A stretch of DNA of 64,000 nt from an uncultured Gammaproteobacteria bacterium. GTDB taxonomy: Bacteria; Pseudomonadota; Gammaproteobacteria; HK1. Below, one piece after another: positions 28,249 through 40,600 of the stretch. A model generated the notes under the pieces. That model did no database searches. It was not told the DNA's origin and was given only the letters and a program-made list of their open reading frames with translations. A program made the position numbers and the translations under genes. Every line of letters begins with the position of its first letter. Position 1 is the stretch's first letter. The stretch spans positions 2,249,001-2,313,000 of the forward strand of contig OY282378.1 of NCBI GenBank assembly GCA_958295835.1, given 5' to 3'.

Positions 28249-29964
28249 ATGGCGAAGCGGCGGAAGGAGGCGCGGAAGACGCGCCGCGCCGAACGGCCCC
28301 GGCCGAAAAGAGCCGGGACGGCGCGCCCGCGCGTGGCCCCCGGCGCCGCGCTGGCGTCGCTGGCGCACCCGCGCGAGCCCGAGGGCCCGGTGTGGAAGCA
28401 CCTGTGGTCCGTGCTCGCGCTGGCCTTCGCGGCGCGCGCGTTCGTCGCCCTGTCCGGCGACTTCGCGCTGCATCCGGACGAGATCATGCAGTACCTGGAG
28501 CAGGCGCACCGTCTGGTCTTCGGCAACGGCATCGTCCACTGGGAGCACTTCTACGGCGCGCGCCCGTGGCTGGTGCCCGGCCTGATCGCCGGGATCCTGG
28601 CGCTGTTCGACGCCGTGGGCCTCGACCGGCCCGTCTGGTACGTCGGCGGCGTCGAGCTGGCCTTCTGCGCCCTTTCCCTGGCCGTGCCGGCCGGGATGTA
28701 CTTCTTCGCCCGCCGCCACTTCGACGAAAGCGCGGCCCGGGTCGCGCTCGTGGCCGGGGCCTTCTGGTACGAGCTGGTCGGCTTCGCCCACAAGCCGATG
28801 ACCGAGTTCGTGGCCACCGGCCTGCTGGTGGCGTTGCTGGCGCTGTGCGTGCGCCCGGACCCGGCCCGGCCGGGGGTGATCTGGCCGGCGGCCCTCCTGG
28901 CGGTGCTGGCCGCGGCGGTGCGGATGCAGTACGCCCCGTTCGCGCTGGTGCTGCTCGGCCTGATCTTCCTGCGCGCCGGTGGGGCGTCCGGACCGGGCGG
29001 CGCGTGGTGGCGGGGCGCGCGGGCGCAGCTCGCGTTCGCCGCGGCCCTGTTCTTCCTCGCGGTCGGCGCCTTCGACGGGCTGACGTGGGGCGCCGAGCCG
29101 TTCCACTCCTATCTCGCCAACCTGCGGTTCAATCTGGCGCTGGAGGAGACGCGCGCCGGTTCGAGCCCGGCCTGGCAATACCTGTGGTGGCTCCTGCTCG
29201 CCACGGCGGGGCTGGGCGCGCTCTGCCTGACGGCGTCGTTGCGCGACCCGCGCCGTTACGGACTTCTCCTCGGGCTCGTCGTTCTGGCGCTGATCGTCCA
29301 TTCCGCGGAGGCGCACAAGGAATACCGCTTCGTCTTCGTCGTCGTCCCGCTGTGGCTGCTGATCGGCGCCGACGCGGCGGCGCGGCTCGCCGCCCGCCGG
29401 CGGGCGTGGGTCTTCGGCGCGGCCGGCGCCGCGTTCGCCGCGGTCTCCCTGGCCGGGCTCCTGAACGCCCTGCCGCGCCAGGACGACGCCTGGAGGTTGA
29501 TCTTCGCGCCGGAGGAGACCCCGGTCAGGTTCGTCCGCGGCCAGGACCCCCTCTTCGCCGCCTACCGCTACCTCGCCGAGGCGCCCGGCGTCCTCGCCGT
29601 ATGGCACATCGACCGCCACTACCACGCCCTTCCCGGCTATTACTACCTGCATCGCGAGATACCGCTTTACGACGCGACGACCGGCGGCGCCCTCGTCGGC
29701 GCGGACATGCCGACGGTCCTGGCCTCGGTCAGCCACCTCCTGTCCGCGGATCCGCGCCTTTCCGCCCCCGGCTACGCGGAGGAGCGGACCTTCGGCGACA
29801 TCCGCGTCCTGCGCCGCCTGGAAAACGACGCTCCCGTCCGCCACTGGCGCGAATTCACGCCGACCGTGACCGAAAGGTCGGCCGACCGGATCATGCCCCT
29901 CCTTTACCCCGACGCGCCGCCGCCGCCTGCCGATTTCGGGATCCGCTTCGCCGCTCCGGAATGA
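28249..29964 (+). CDS. GT22/Alg9-PIG-B-like mannosyltransferase
   Basis: A 571-residue polytopic membrane protein with GT22 marks: the N-terminal luminal acidic motif LHPDEIMQYLEQAHRLVFG and, after eight to ten spans, HKEYRFVFVVVPLWLLIGAD, the HKExRF motif typical of eukaryotic Alg9/PIG-B and bacterial relatives. GT22 enzymes add mannose from polyprenyl-phosphate-mannose. A basic cytoplasmic N-terminus (residues 1-45) precedes the first span. Start is ATG 28249, with GGAGGGGGCG just upstream. It ends the glycosyltransferase operon; only a truncated manC start follows. It could extend a glycan begun by the TMTC-like enzymes. Confidence 0.8.
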   Translation: MAKRRKEARKTRRAERPRPKRAGTARPRVAPGAALASLAHPREPEGPVWKHLWSVLALAFAARAFVALSGDFALHPDEIMQYLEQAHRLVFGNGIVHWEHFYGARPWLVPGLIAGILALFDAVGLDRPVWYVGGVELAFCALSLAVPAGMYFFARRHFDESAARVALVAGAFWYELVGFAHKPMTEFVATGLLVALLALCVRPDPARPGVIWPAALLAVLAAAVRMQYAPFALVLLGLIFLRAGGASGPGGAWWRGARAQLAFAAALFFLAVGAFDGLTWGAEPFHSYLANLRFNLALEETRAGSSPAWQYLWWLLLATAGLGALCLTASLRDPRRYGLLLGLVVLALIVHSAEAHKEYRFVFVVVPLWLLIGADAAARLAARRRAWVFGAAGAAFAAVSLAGLLNALPRQDDAWRLIFAPEETPVRFVRGQDPLFAAYRYLAEAPGVLAVWHIDRHYHALPGYYYLHREIPLYDATTGGALVGADMPTVLASVSHLLSADPRLSAPGYAEERTFGDIRVLRRLENDAPVRHWREFTPTVTERSADRIMPLLYPDAPPPPADFGIRFAAPE

Positions 29965-29980
29965 CGGCGCGAGGGTCCCC

Positions 29981-30094
29981 ATGACGCCGATCCTTCCGGT
30001 GGTGCCGGCGGGCGGGTCGGGTACGCGCCTCCGGCCGCTGTCCCGCGCCCTCCGCCCGAAGCAGTTCCTGGCCCTGACCGGCGGCCGCCCGTGA
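29981..30094 (+). pseudogene. manC: Truncated 5' end of a mannose-1-phosphate guanylyltransferase gene
   Basis: A 37-codon reading frame with the nucleotide-binding signature of ManC/GMP: PAGGSGTRLRPLSRALRPKQ, then FLALTGGRP and a stop. Full ManC proteins exceed 350 residues, so only the first tenth remains and the rest is missing. The next gene on the opposite strand ends 7 bases later, so the breakpoint lies exactly at the convergent junction. The 16-base gap after the GT22 gene suggests it was once the last gene of this operon, supplying GDP-mannose. This supports mannose as the sugar handled here. Confidence 0.75.
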
Positions 30095-30101
30095 GCCGCC
30101 G

Positions 30102-31298
30102 CTATTTCGGGGCCGTGTCCTGGAACGTCCAGTAGGAGTTCGTGAGGTAGTTCAGCGCCACGGCGGGGACGATGGCGCAGGCTTGGAGCAGCACCGGCGA
30201 GGCGCGCGGGAAGAGGACCGACAGGCCGACGAAGATGGCATAGCTCAGGGCGAGCGTGGCCATCGAGACGGCGTTGTATTTCAGGCCCCGGACGCGCTTG
30301 CGGCCGATCATGACCCGGTCGGCGAAGGTCCAGTAGTTGTGCATCAGGAAGTTCGAGACGATCGACAGCTCGACGGCGATCGGCGACGCCAGGAATTTGT
30401 GCACCCCGAGATCGAGCAGGATCCGGAACGATCCGAGGTTGACCAGCACGCCGACGAGGCCCGTCAACCCGTACTTGAGGAGAACCCGATGGCTCGTCAG
30501 GCGCAGCCACCAGACGGTGCAGAAGAACTCCAGGATGCTCCGGGCGCCGAGCTTCGTCCGCCCACGCTCGCGGTCGCGGAAGTGGATCGGTTCCTCGACG
30601 ACCCGCGCGCCGGCGTGGATCAGGCGATGCAGGAGCATTATCTGGAAGGTGTGGCCCCGCGCCCGGATGTCCTCCACCCTCGCGGCCCGGAGCGCTTCCG
30701 CCCGGATCGCCTTGAAGCCCGAGGTGCAGTCGCGGACTCCCCGGATATCGGCGATGTACCGGGCGAAGCGGTTGCCCCAACGGGACAGCAGCCGCCTTCC
30801 GACGTGCCAGCGCGGGTCGAGCGAGCCGCCGGCGACGTAGCGGCTGCCGATCACCACGTCGGCGCCGTCCGCGAGGCGATCCAGCAGCAGCCGCGCGGCG
30901 GCGGGGTCGTGGGAGAAGTCGGCGTCCATCTGCACGACCGCATTCGCGCCGAGGGTCTCCAGGGCATACGTCATCCCCCGCACGTAGGCCTGCCCGAATC
31001 CGCGCCGCGGACCCTCGAGCAGGCGGACGCGGCCATCCGCCGCGGCGAGCTCCCGGACCAGACGGCCGGTGCCGTCCGGGCTCTCGTCGTCGACGACCAG
31101 GAACGCGGCGTCCGGATCCGTGTACAGCCCGGTCAGGCGCAGCAGCAGCGGAACGATGTTCGGCGCTTCGTTGTACGTAGGGACGACGAAGCATGTGCCG
31201 GCCCCGGCGGTCTTGCTCGGAGCGAGGGCCGGTGGAGTGTCCACGCGGAGGGTTTCCCCCGGATGCACCGGGTCCATGGAAGGGCGTCTCTCGATCAT
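30102..31298 (-). CDS. Polyprenyl-phosphate sugar synthase (GT2) fused to a GtrA flippase
   Basis: About 398 residues, two domains. Residues ~35-255 are a GT2 domain like dolichol-phosphate mannose synthase: CFVVPTYNEAPNI, VVDDESPDGTG, the metal-binding QMDADFSHDP, and DCTSGFKAIRAEAL. The C-terminal ~130 residues form a four-span GtrA domain (LLKYGLTGLVGVLVNLGS, NFLMHNYWTFADR, LNYLTNSYWTFQD). It should make polyprenyl-phosphate-mannose (or glucose) on the cytoplasmic face and help flip it, giving the donor needed by the GT-C enzymes across the way. Start chosen at ATG 31298 (GGAG 11 bases upstream); ATG 31277 is possible. It diverges from the giant surface-protein gene. Confidence 0.85.
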   Translation of the reverse strand: MIERRPSMDPVHPGETLRVDTPPALAPSKTAGAGTCFVVPTYNEAPNIVPLLLRLTGLYTDPDAAFLVVDDESPDGTGRLVRELAAADGRVRLLEGPRRGFGQAYVRGMTYALETLGANAVVQMDADFSHDPAAARLLLDRLADGADVVIGSRYVAGGSLDPRWHVGRRLLSRWGNRFARYIADIRGVRDCTSGFKAIRAEALRAARVEDIRARGHTFQIMLLHRLIHAGARVVEEPIHFRDRERGRTKLGARSILEFFCTVWWLRLTSHRVLLKYGLTGLVGVLVNLGSFRILLDLGVHKFLASPIAVELSIVSNFLMHNYWTFADRVMIGRKRVRGLKYNAVSMATLALSYAIFVGLSVLFPRASPVLLQACAIVPAVALNYLTNSYWTFQDTAPK

Positions 31299-31615
31299 CG
31301 GCGGTGGTTCTCCATGCCCGTGTCGGCAGCGCCGTCGTCCCATCCGAGGGCGACGCGGACATCGGCCGCGAGGGGCGCGGAACCGCCTGCAGGTGCGGCG
31401 ATAACCCTGATTTATCGAGCATTGCCAACAATCATAAATATCATTGTACAATCGAATCCTTCGTTTGTTGTACTCCCGTTTCGGCAGCGGCACGGTCGAT
31501 GTGGATGTGGCGGAGCCATGGCGAGTTCATGGATCGAATGTGAAGCTGTACGGCTGGGCGGAGTCCATGCGTAGCGGGTGGACATCGTAATGCCCTTCCC
31601 TTGCGAGGCGGCGGC
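31299..31615. promoter_or_regulatory. Divergent promoter region between GT2-GtrA and the giant surface-protein gene
   Basis: An AT-rich patch at about 31400-31480 stands out from the GC-rich surroundings. It contains the perfect 10-base palindrome ATTGTACAAT at 31443-31452, whose 3' part TACAAT resembles a -10 hexamer, and TTGCCA at 31425-31430 resembling a -35, though the spacing (19) is long. The giant gene's GTG is preceded by GCGAGG. Shared control of both transcripts is plausible. Confidence 0.45.
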
Positions 31616-34600
31616 GTGAAGCGCGCGGTTGGAAGGGGCCTCTGCGCCGCGGCCTTCCTGGGCCTCGCCCTCCTGGCGGCCGCGCCGGACGCGGCGGCGC
31701 ACAGCAGTGGCCATACCCACAATAGGCTCTACCCCGTACACCACCTGGACAATCCGCGCATCATCACTTCCCCCGCGTCCGGCGACACCTACTTGCCGGG
31801 CGAAACCATCACGGTGTATGTCCCGTGGGGCCGGACCGTGAGCGGCCGCTGTATCAATATCCACACCGTCGGCACCGTCGAGCTCGAGATGACGGTCGGC
31901 GGCGTCACGCGCACGCTCACCGGGCGTTACGAGAACCGGCGAAACCGCTACGGAAGCGGCTTTGACGGCACGTGGCTCTATTTCGACTATGTCGTGCAAA
32001 AGGGCGACCGCGACACCGACGGCGTGAGCCTCGCCGAGGACGCGCTGAGCTCCCCCGGCACCTCCGGGAGCAGCATCAGGGGTACGGTCTGCGGCGGTTT
32101 CTCGACGATCGAACTGTCCAAGCAGTTGCACGGCTTCGGCGCCCAGGGCGGCCACAAGGTGGACACGCCGGCGCCGTCCTGGAGCGGGGTGTTGGCCCCG
32201 GCCGTCGTCTTTTACGAGGGTGCGTCGGTGAACTACCGGTTGCCGCGGGTGGCCAACGCGGCCGACGCGCACAACGTCAGCTATTCGGTGACGTCGGATC
32301 GGCCGCTGCCGACGGGCTATACGCTGAACGCGTCCACGGCGACGATCACGGGGTCGTATGCCTCCGCGTTGGCGCGGAACAACTACACGCTGCGGGCGAC
32401 CGATAGCTTCGGCCGCACGGCCGACCTGATCTTCACCCTGGAGGTGAGCACCGGCGCGGGGATCGAGTCGATCGCGATCACGTCGAACCCCGGCGCGGAC
32501 AAGACCTACGGCAAGGTCGCGCCGTTCGGGACCAACGACACGATCACCGTGAGAGTGGACCTCACGCACCGGCTCACGCTCGTCCAGTCGAGCGTGTGCC
32601 TGAACATCCAGATCGGGAGCAACAACCGCCAGGTGTGCAACCCCTCCTATTCCACCTCGGACTCCAGCCGCTGGGACAAGCTCGATTTCAGCTACGCGGT
32701 GCAGGCGGGCGACTGGGACGGCGTCGACGGCATCTCCTTCCCGAACAACCCGATGGGCGTCGGCAAGACCGGCGGCCTCCGTTTCCGCCTCCTCGGCGGC
32801 GGCGGTGACAACCGGGTGACCCGGAACTTCGGGCCGACGCCGGACGACCCGAACCACAAGGTGCGCGGGCAGCAGACCGTGCCGAGCTTCGGCTCGACGG
32901 CGAGCCCGTCCCATAGCTGGGTGAAGGGCAACGCGGTGTCGCAGGCGCTGCCGGCGGTGCCGGCGGCGACGGACGGCGACGGCGGCGTGACCTACGCCAT
33001 CGAGGGGAGCCTGCCGGCCGGGCTGAGCTTCGCCGCGGCGACGCGGACGATTTCCGGGACGCCGACGGCGGCGCAAGGGGCGACGGACTACACGCTGGCG
33101 GCGACGGACGCGGACGGCGACAGGGCGACGCTGCGCTTCTCCATCGAGATCGAGGAGATCGCGGTGTCGATCTCCTCGCCGAGCGCGACGGAAGGCGCGG
33201 CGGACGGGACGGCGACCCTGGAATACGACGTGACCCTGAACCGGGCGCCGGGGCGGCAGGTGACGGTGGACTACGCCGCCGCCGCGGATCCGGGCACGGC
33301 GGAGGCGGACGCCGACTACGCGACCATTACGGGCGGGACGCTGACCTTCGCCGCGGCGGAGACGAGCCGGACCTTCGAGGTGGGGGTGAAGGGGGACGCG
33401 CTGGACGAGCCGGACGAGACGGTGCGGATCGCGCTGAGCAACCCCTCCGGCGCGGTACTGGGGAGCGCGTCGACCGGGGTGGGGACGATCACCGACGACG
33501 ACCCGACGCCGACGCTGGCGCTGGCCCTGTCGGATCCGCTCGCGGGGACTCCCGACACGATCGCCGAGAGCGGCGCGGGCAACGCGACGACGGTGACGGC
33601 GAGCCTGAGCGGCGGGATTTCGGGCGAGGCGATCACGGTGACGGTGGCGGCGACGGGCGCGACCGCGGTGGCGGGCGACTTCAGCCTGTCGAGCGCGGAT
33701 ACGCTGACGATCGCGGCCGGGGCGACGACGAGTTCGGGCGCGGTGACGGTGACGGCGGAGGACGACGCGACGGACGAGCCGGACGAGACCGCGACGGTGG
33801 GCGGGACGGTGGCCGGCGGGCACGGTCTGGTGGTGGCGCCTTCGGGCCTGCCCTTGACCATCGCCGACGACGACGCCCGGCCGCGCTCGGCCCTGGCGCT
33901 GTCTCCGGCCTCGATCTCGGAGTCGAACGGCGTGGCGACGGTGACGGCGACGCTCTCGAACCCCTCGGCCGCCGCGGTGACGGTGACGGTTTCGGCGGCG
34001 CCGGTGGCCCCGGCGGTGGCGGGCGACTTCGCGCTGTCGAGCGCGACGACGCTGACCGTCGCGGCGGGGCAGACGACGAGCGCGGGGACCGTGACGGTGA
34101 CGGCCGCCGGCAACGCGGACGACGCGCCGGACAAGAGCGTGACGGTCTCGGGGTCGGCGTCGGGGACGCTCGGGGCGGCGGACCCGCCGGACGCGGCGCT
34201 GACGATCCGCGACGACGACGGCACGCCGACGGTGTCGCTGGTGCTGTCGTCGTCGTCGGTCTCGGAGAACGGCGGGGTGGCGACGGTGACGGCGGCGCTG
34301 AACGGCACGTCGAGCGAAGCGGTGACGGTGACGGTGTCGGCGGCGGCGGGAACGGGCGCGGCGGCGGGCGACTTTTCGTTGTCGAGCGCGGCGACACTGA
34401 CGATCGCGGCGAGCGCCACGGCGAGCACGGGCGCGGTGACGATCACGGCGAACAACAACGGGGTGGATTCGCCGGACAAGGCGGTGACGGTCTCGGGCAC
34501 GGCGACGGGGGGCAACGGGATCGCGGCGCCGGCGAGCCTGACGCTGACGCTCACCGACGACGAGGCGACCCCGACGACGCGGCTGGCGCTCTCGTCGGCG

Positions 34601-37600
34601 TCGATCGCGGAGGCGGGCGGGGTTTCGACGGTGACGGCGACGCTCTCCGGCGTGTCGAGCGCGGCGACGACGATCACGGTGTCGGCTTCGCCGGGCGCGG
34701 GGACGGATTTCACGCTGACGGGGACGACGCTGACCATCGCGGCGGGTTCGACGACGAGCGCGGGGACCGTGACGGTGACGGCGGCCCCGGACACGACGGA
34801 TTCGGCGGACAAGCGGGTGACGGTCTCGGGCGCGGCGTCGGGGGGCAACGGGGCCGAGTCACCGCCCGCCGCGACGCTGACCATCGTCGACGACGACGCG
34901 CTGCCGACGCTGTCGCTGTCGCTTTCGGCCTCGACCATCGACGAGAGCGGTTCGGGCAACGTGGCGACGGTGACGGCGGCGCTCTCGCACCCGTCGGGCG
35001 AGGCGGTGACGGTCACGGTGATGCTTTCGCCGACGCTTCCGGCGGCGGCCAACGACTTCACGCTGAGCACGGCGAACACCCTGACCATCGCGGCGGGTTC
35101 GACGGCGAGTGCGGGCGACGTGACGATCACCGCGGTGGACGACCCGGCGGACGCGCCGGACAAGGAGACGACGGTTTGGGGCGCGGCCACGGGCGGGCGC
35201 GGGGTGACGGGCACGGGCGGGCCCGGGGTGATGAACCCTCGGCTCCTGACGCTCACCGTCGCGGACGGCGACGACGCGCCGGGGGTGACGCTGTCGGTAT
35301 CGCCCGCGTCGATTTCGGAGAACCGTAACGCGGCGACGGTGACGGCGACGCTCACGCATCCGTCGAGCGCGGCGACGACGATCACGGTGACGCCGAAGAA
35401 CGGTGTCTACACCATCGGCCTGGTCTACCGAACGGTCAACGGCGTGCTGACCAGCTCTTTCGATTCGACGATCGTGATCGCCGCGGGGGAGACGGCGAAC
35501 GCCTCGGACACGGCGTTGGTCGTGGCGGTGAACGACGACGTGCACCAGGGCAGCGCCGGGCGTTCGACGACGGTGACGGGCACGGCTGCGAACACCCAGG
35601 GGGCGGGGAGCGTGACCGGGGCGCCGCTGACGCTGACGGACAACGAGGCTCTGCCGGAGGTGACGCTGGCGCTGTCGCCGACGTCGATCTCGGAGACGGG
35701 CGGGGTGTCGACGGTGACGGCGACGCTGTCGGGCGCGTCGAGCGAGGCGGTGACGGTGACGGTGGGCGCGGCGGCGGGGACGAACGCGGCGGCGGCGGAC
35801 TTCGCGCTGTCGAGCGCGACGACGTTGACGATCGTGGCGGGGAATACGACGAGTTCGGGCGCGGTGACGGTGACGGCGAACGGGAACGCGGCGGACTCGC
35901 CGGACAAGCAGGTGACGGTTTCCGGCACGGCTTCGGGCGGCAACGGCGTCGCGGCGCCGTCGAGCGTGACGCTGACCTTGACCGACGACGAGGCGTTGCC
36001 GACGGTGGCGCTGGTCCTGTCGCCGTCGTCGATCTCGGAGAGCGGCGGGGTCTCGTCGGTGACGGCGAAACTCTCGCATCCGTCGAGCGCGGCGGTGACG
36101 GTGACGGTGGACGCGGCGGAGGGCACGGGCGCGATTGCCGCGGACTTCGCGCTGTCCGGCACGACGACGCTGACGATCGCGTCGGGGGACACGACGAGTT
36201 CGGGCGCGGTGACGGTGACGGCGAACGGGAACACGGTGGATTCGCCGGACAAGTCGGTGACGGTCTCGGGGACGGTCTCGGGCGGCAACGGGGTGGCGGC
36301 GCCGTCGGACGTGACGCTGACGCTGACCGACGACGAGGACACGCCGACGGTGACGCTGGCGCTGTCTTCGTCGTCGATTTCCGAGGGCAGCGGCGTGACC
36401 ACGGTGACGGCGGCGCTGTCGGGCGCATCCAGCGAAGCGGTGACGGTCACGGTGTCGGCGGCGCCGTTGTCGGGCGCGGTCGTGGCCGACTACGCGCTGA
36501 GCGCGAACAAGGCGCTGGTCATCGCGGCGGGCTCGACCGCGAGCACGGGGGCGGTGACGCTCACGGCGGTGAACAACGACGTCCAGGCGGCGGACAAGAC
36601 GGTGACGGTCTCGGGCGCGGCGTCGGGAGGCAACGGGGTGGCGGCCCCGGCGGGCCTGACGTTGACCATTACCGACAATGACGGCTCCCTGCCGACCGGC
36701 GGCGGGACGCGCTGGACGAACGGCGGCCTGCCGGGGGCCGATTGGGACGTCACCACGGCGTCGCTGCTCGGCAAGACGGCTTCGCAGCCCATCGCGATCT
36801 CGGGAACCTACGTCCCACACATTATCGACGTCTGGGCGTGCGCCAACAAGACGGTCACCCGGAGCAGGAGTCTCTCCAACCAGCCGAGCAGTACCGACTG
36901 CACGAAACTCACCGACAACAGCCAGCCCACGACGATCGCGCTCACGCAGGCGATGATCGACAACGACGGCGTCGTCATCGTCTTTACGATAGGGGGCGGT
37001 AGCAGCACGCAGTACGTCAACGCCGAGTGGGTGCCCATCGTGGCGCTGCCGAAGGCGACGCTCTCCTTGTCTCCGTCGTCGATCTCGGAGAACGGCGGGG
37101 TCTCGACGGTGACGGCGACTCTGGACAAGGCGGCGCTCTCCGCGGCGACGCTCACGGTGTCGGCGCCGGCGGGCGACTTGACGCTGTCCGCAGCGGCGAC
37201 GCTGACCTTCGCGACGGGGGGGACGGCGAGCACCGGGACGGTGACGGTCACGGCGGTGAGCAATACGACCGACGCGCCGGACAAGCGGGTGAGCGTATCG
37301 GCGGCGGCGAGCGGCGACGTGCGGGCGCCGCCCGCCGCGACGCTGACGATCACGGACGACGACGCGGCGCCGAGGGTGTTGCTTTCGTTGTCTTCGGCGT
37401 CGATCGCGGAGAACGGCGGCGAATCGATGGTGTCGGCGACGCTCTCGCATCCGTCGAGCGCGGTGACGACGGTGACGGTGACGGCGGTCTCGAACTTCTA
37501 CACGGTGGGGTCGGACGCGACCATCGTGATCGAGGCGGGCGAGACGGCGAACCCGTTCGGCGTGAACACGGTGATCATTACGGCGGTGAACGACGACGTG

Positions 37601-40600
37601 CACCAGGGCAGCGGCGGGCGTTCGACGACGGTGACGGGCACGGCCGTGAACAGCCAGGGGGTGGGGAGAGTGACCCTGTTCGGGGCGCCGCTGACGCTGA
37701 CGGACGACGAGGCGTTGCCGACGTTGGCGCTGGCGCTGTCGGAGCCGGACCCGGCGAATCCGGACGTCATCCCCGAGAGCTGGTCGGGCGCGAGCACGGT
37801 GACGGCGACGCTGTCGGGCGCGTCGAGCGCGGCGGTGACGGTGACGGTGGCGGCGACGGGCGTGACCGCGGCGGGCGGCGACTTCACGCTGTCGAGCGAC
37901 AAGACGCTGACCATCGCGGCCGGGGCGACGACGAGCACCGGCACGGTGACGGTGGCGCCGGTGGACGACACGACGGACGAGGCGGACGAGACGGTGACGG
38001 TCTCGGCGACGGTCTCGGGCGGCAACGGTGTCGCGGCGCCGCCGAGCGTGACGCTGACGATCCGGGACGACGACGCGGCGCCTGGGGTGACGCTGTCGTT
38101 GTCGCCGTCGTCGATCTCCGAGAACGGCGGCGAATCGACGGTGACGGCGAAACTCACGCACCCGTCGATCGCGGCGACGACGGTGACGGTGACGGCGGTC
38201 TCGGGGGGCTTCTACACGGTGGGCTCGGACGCGACGATCGTGATCGCGGCGGGCGAGACGGCGAACGCCGCGGACAGCGTGAGGATCGCCGCGGTGAACG
38301 ACGCCATCGACAACGTGGGCAACCGCTCGGCGACGGTGACGGGCACGGCGCAGAACAGCCAGGGCGTGGGCACGGTGATGGGCGCGAGCCTCACCCTCAC
38401 CGACGACGAGGCCACGCCGATGGCGACGCTGGTGCTGACTCCGGCGACGATCGATGAGCACGACGGGACGAACCCGGGGTCGAGCACGGTGACGGCGACG
38501 CTGTCGGGCGTGTCGAGCGAGGCGGTGACGCTGACGGTGGCGGCGACGGCGGGGACGAACGCGGCGGTGGGCGACTTCAGCCTGTCGAACGTGAGGACGT
38601 TGACCATCGCGGCGGGCGCGACGGGCAGCACTGGGACGGTGACGGTGACGGCGGTCGATAACGCGACGCATTCGCCGGACAGGTCGGTGACGGTGTCGGC
38701 GACGGTCTCGGGCGCCAGCGGGGTGGCGGCGCCGTCGAGCGTGACGCTGACGATCGAGGACGACGAGGCGCTGCCGACGGTGACGCTGGCGTTGTCGTCG
38801 ACGTCGATCTCGGAGAGCGGCGCGGTCTCCACGGTGACGGCGACGCTGTCGGGCGTGTCGAGCGAGGCGGTGACGCTGACGGTCGCGGCGACGGGCGTGA
38901 CCGCGGCGGGGGCGGGGGTCGACTTCGCGCTGTCGAGCACCGAGACGCTGACGATCGCGGCCGGGGCGACGGCGAGCACCGGCACGGTGACGGTGACGGC
39001 GGTGGACGACACGACGGACGAGCCGGACGAGACGGTGACGGTTTCCGGCACGGTCTCGGGCGCCAGCGGGGTGGCGGCGCCGTCGAGCGTGACGCTGACG
39101 ATCACGGACGACGAGACGTTGCCGATCGTGGCGCTGGTCCTGTCGCCGTCGTCGATCTCGGAGGACGGCGGGGTCTCCACGGTGACGGCGACGCTGTCGG
39201 GCGCGTCGAGCGAGGCGGTGACGGTGACGGTCGCGGCGGCGGAGGTGTCCCCGGCGGTGGCGGGCGACTTCAGCCTGTCGAGCGCGAAGACGCTGACCAT
39301 CGCGTCGGGTTCGACGGCGAGCGCGGGCGCGGTGACGATCACGGCGAACGACAACGACGTGGACGTGGCCGACAAGTCGGTGACGGTTTCCGGCACGGCG
39401 GCGGGCGGCAACAACGTGGCGGACCCGTCGAACGCGACGCTGACGCTGACCGACGACGACACCGCCGGCGTGACCTTCAGCCCCACCTCCATCACGGTGA
39501 CCGAGGAAGGCGCCGGCGCGAAGTTCACCGTGGTCCTGGACTCCGAGCCCGCCCCCGGATTGGGAACAACATGGGTCGGTCTCACTCGCCCCGACACCGA
39601 GCTCGATCTGAACTCCGCCCTCACGTACCCGTACAACCTCTCGTTCACGCCGACGAGCTGGAACAGGCCGCAGACGGTGACCGTCACGGCCCTCGGGGAC
39701 AGCGACCTCCAGGACGAGACCAAGCAGATCAGATACACGGCGGCCAACTATGGCCGCGGGAATGTGACGAACCAGCTCGCGGTGACGGTCACGGTCATCG
39801 ACGACGACAAGCCGGTCGTGTCGCTGTCGCTGTCGGAGTCGTCGATCTCGGAGAACGGCGGGGTGGCCACGGTGACCGCGACGCTGGACAAGGCGGCGAC
39901 CGAGGCGACGACGGTCACGGTGTCGGCGGCGGCGGTGTCCCCGGCGGTACCCGCCGACTTCAGCCTGTCGAGCGCGAATACGCTGACGATCGCGATGGGT
40001 TCGACGACGAGCACCGGAACCGTGACGGTCGCGGCGGTCGATAACGCGACCGATGCGCCGGACAAGTCGGTGACGGTCTCGGCCACGGTCGCGGGCGGCG
40101 ACGGGGCGGCGAATCCGTCCGACGCGACGCTGACCATCGCCGACAACGAGGCGGTGCCGGGGGTGACGCTGTCGCTGTCGGCGTCGTCGATCTCGGAGAA
40201 CGGCGGCGAATCGACGGTGACGGCGACGCTGTCGCACCCGTCGAGCGCGGCGACGACGGTGACGGTGACGGCGGTCGCGGACTTCTACACGGTGGGTTCG
40301 GACGCGACCATCGAGATCGCGGCGGGCGAGACGGCGAACGCTGCGGACACGGCGACGATCGCGGCGGTCAACAACACCACGGACGCGCCGGACCGGGCGG
40401 GCACGGTGACGGCGACGGTATCGAACGACGTGGGCGCGGGGACGGTGAGCGGCGGGGCGCTGACGGTGACCGACGACGACGCGGCGCCGGGGGTGACGCT
40501 GTCGCTGCCGTATCCGTCGATCCCGGAGAGCAACGCTTCGACGTCGGTGAGCGCGACGCTGACGCATCGGTCGAGCGCGGCGACGACGGTGACGGTGACA

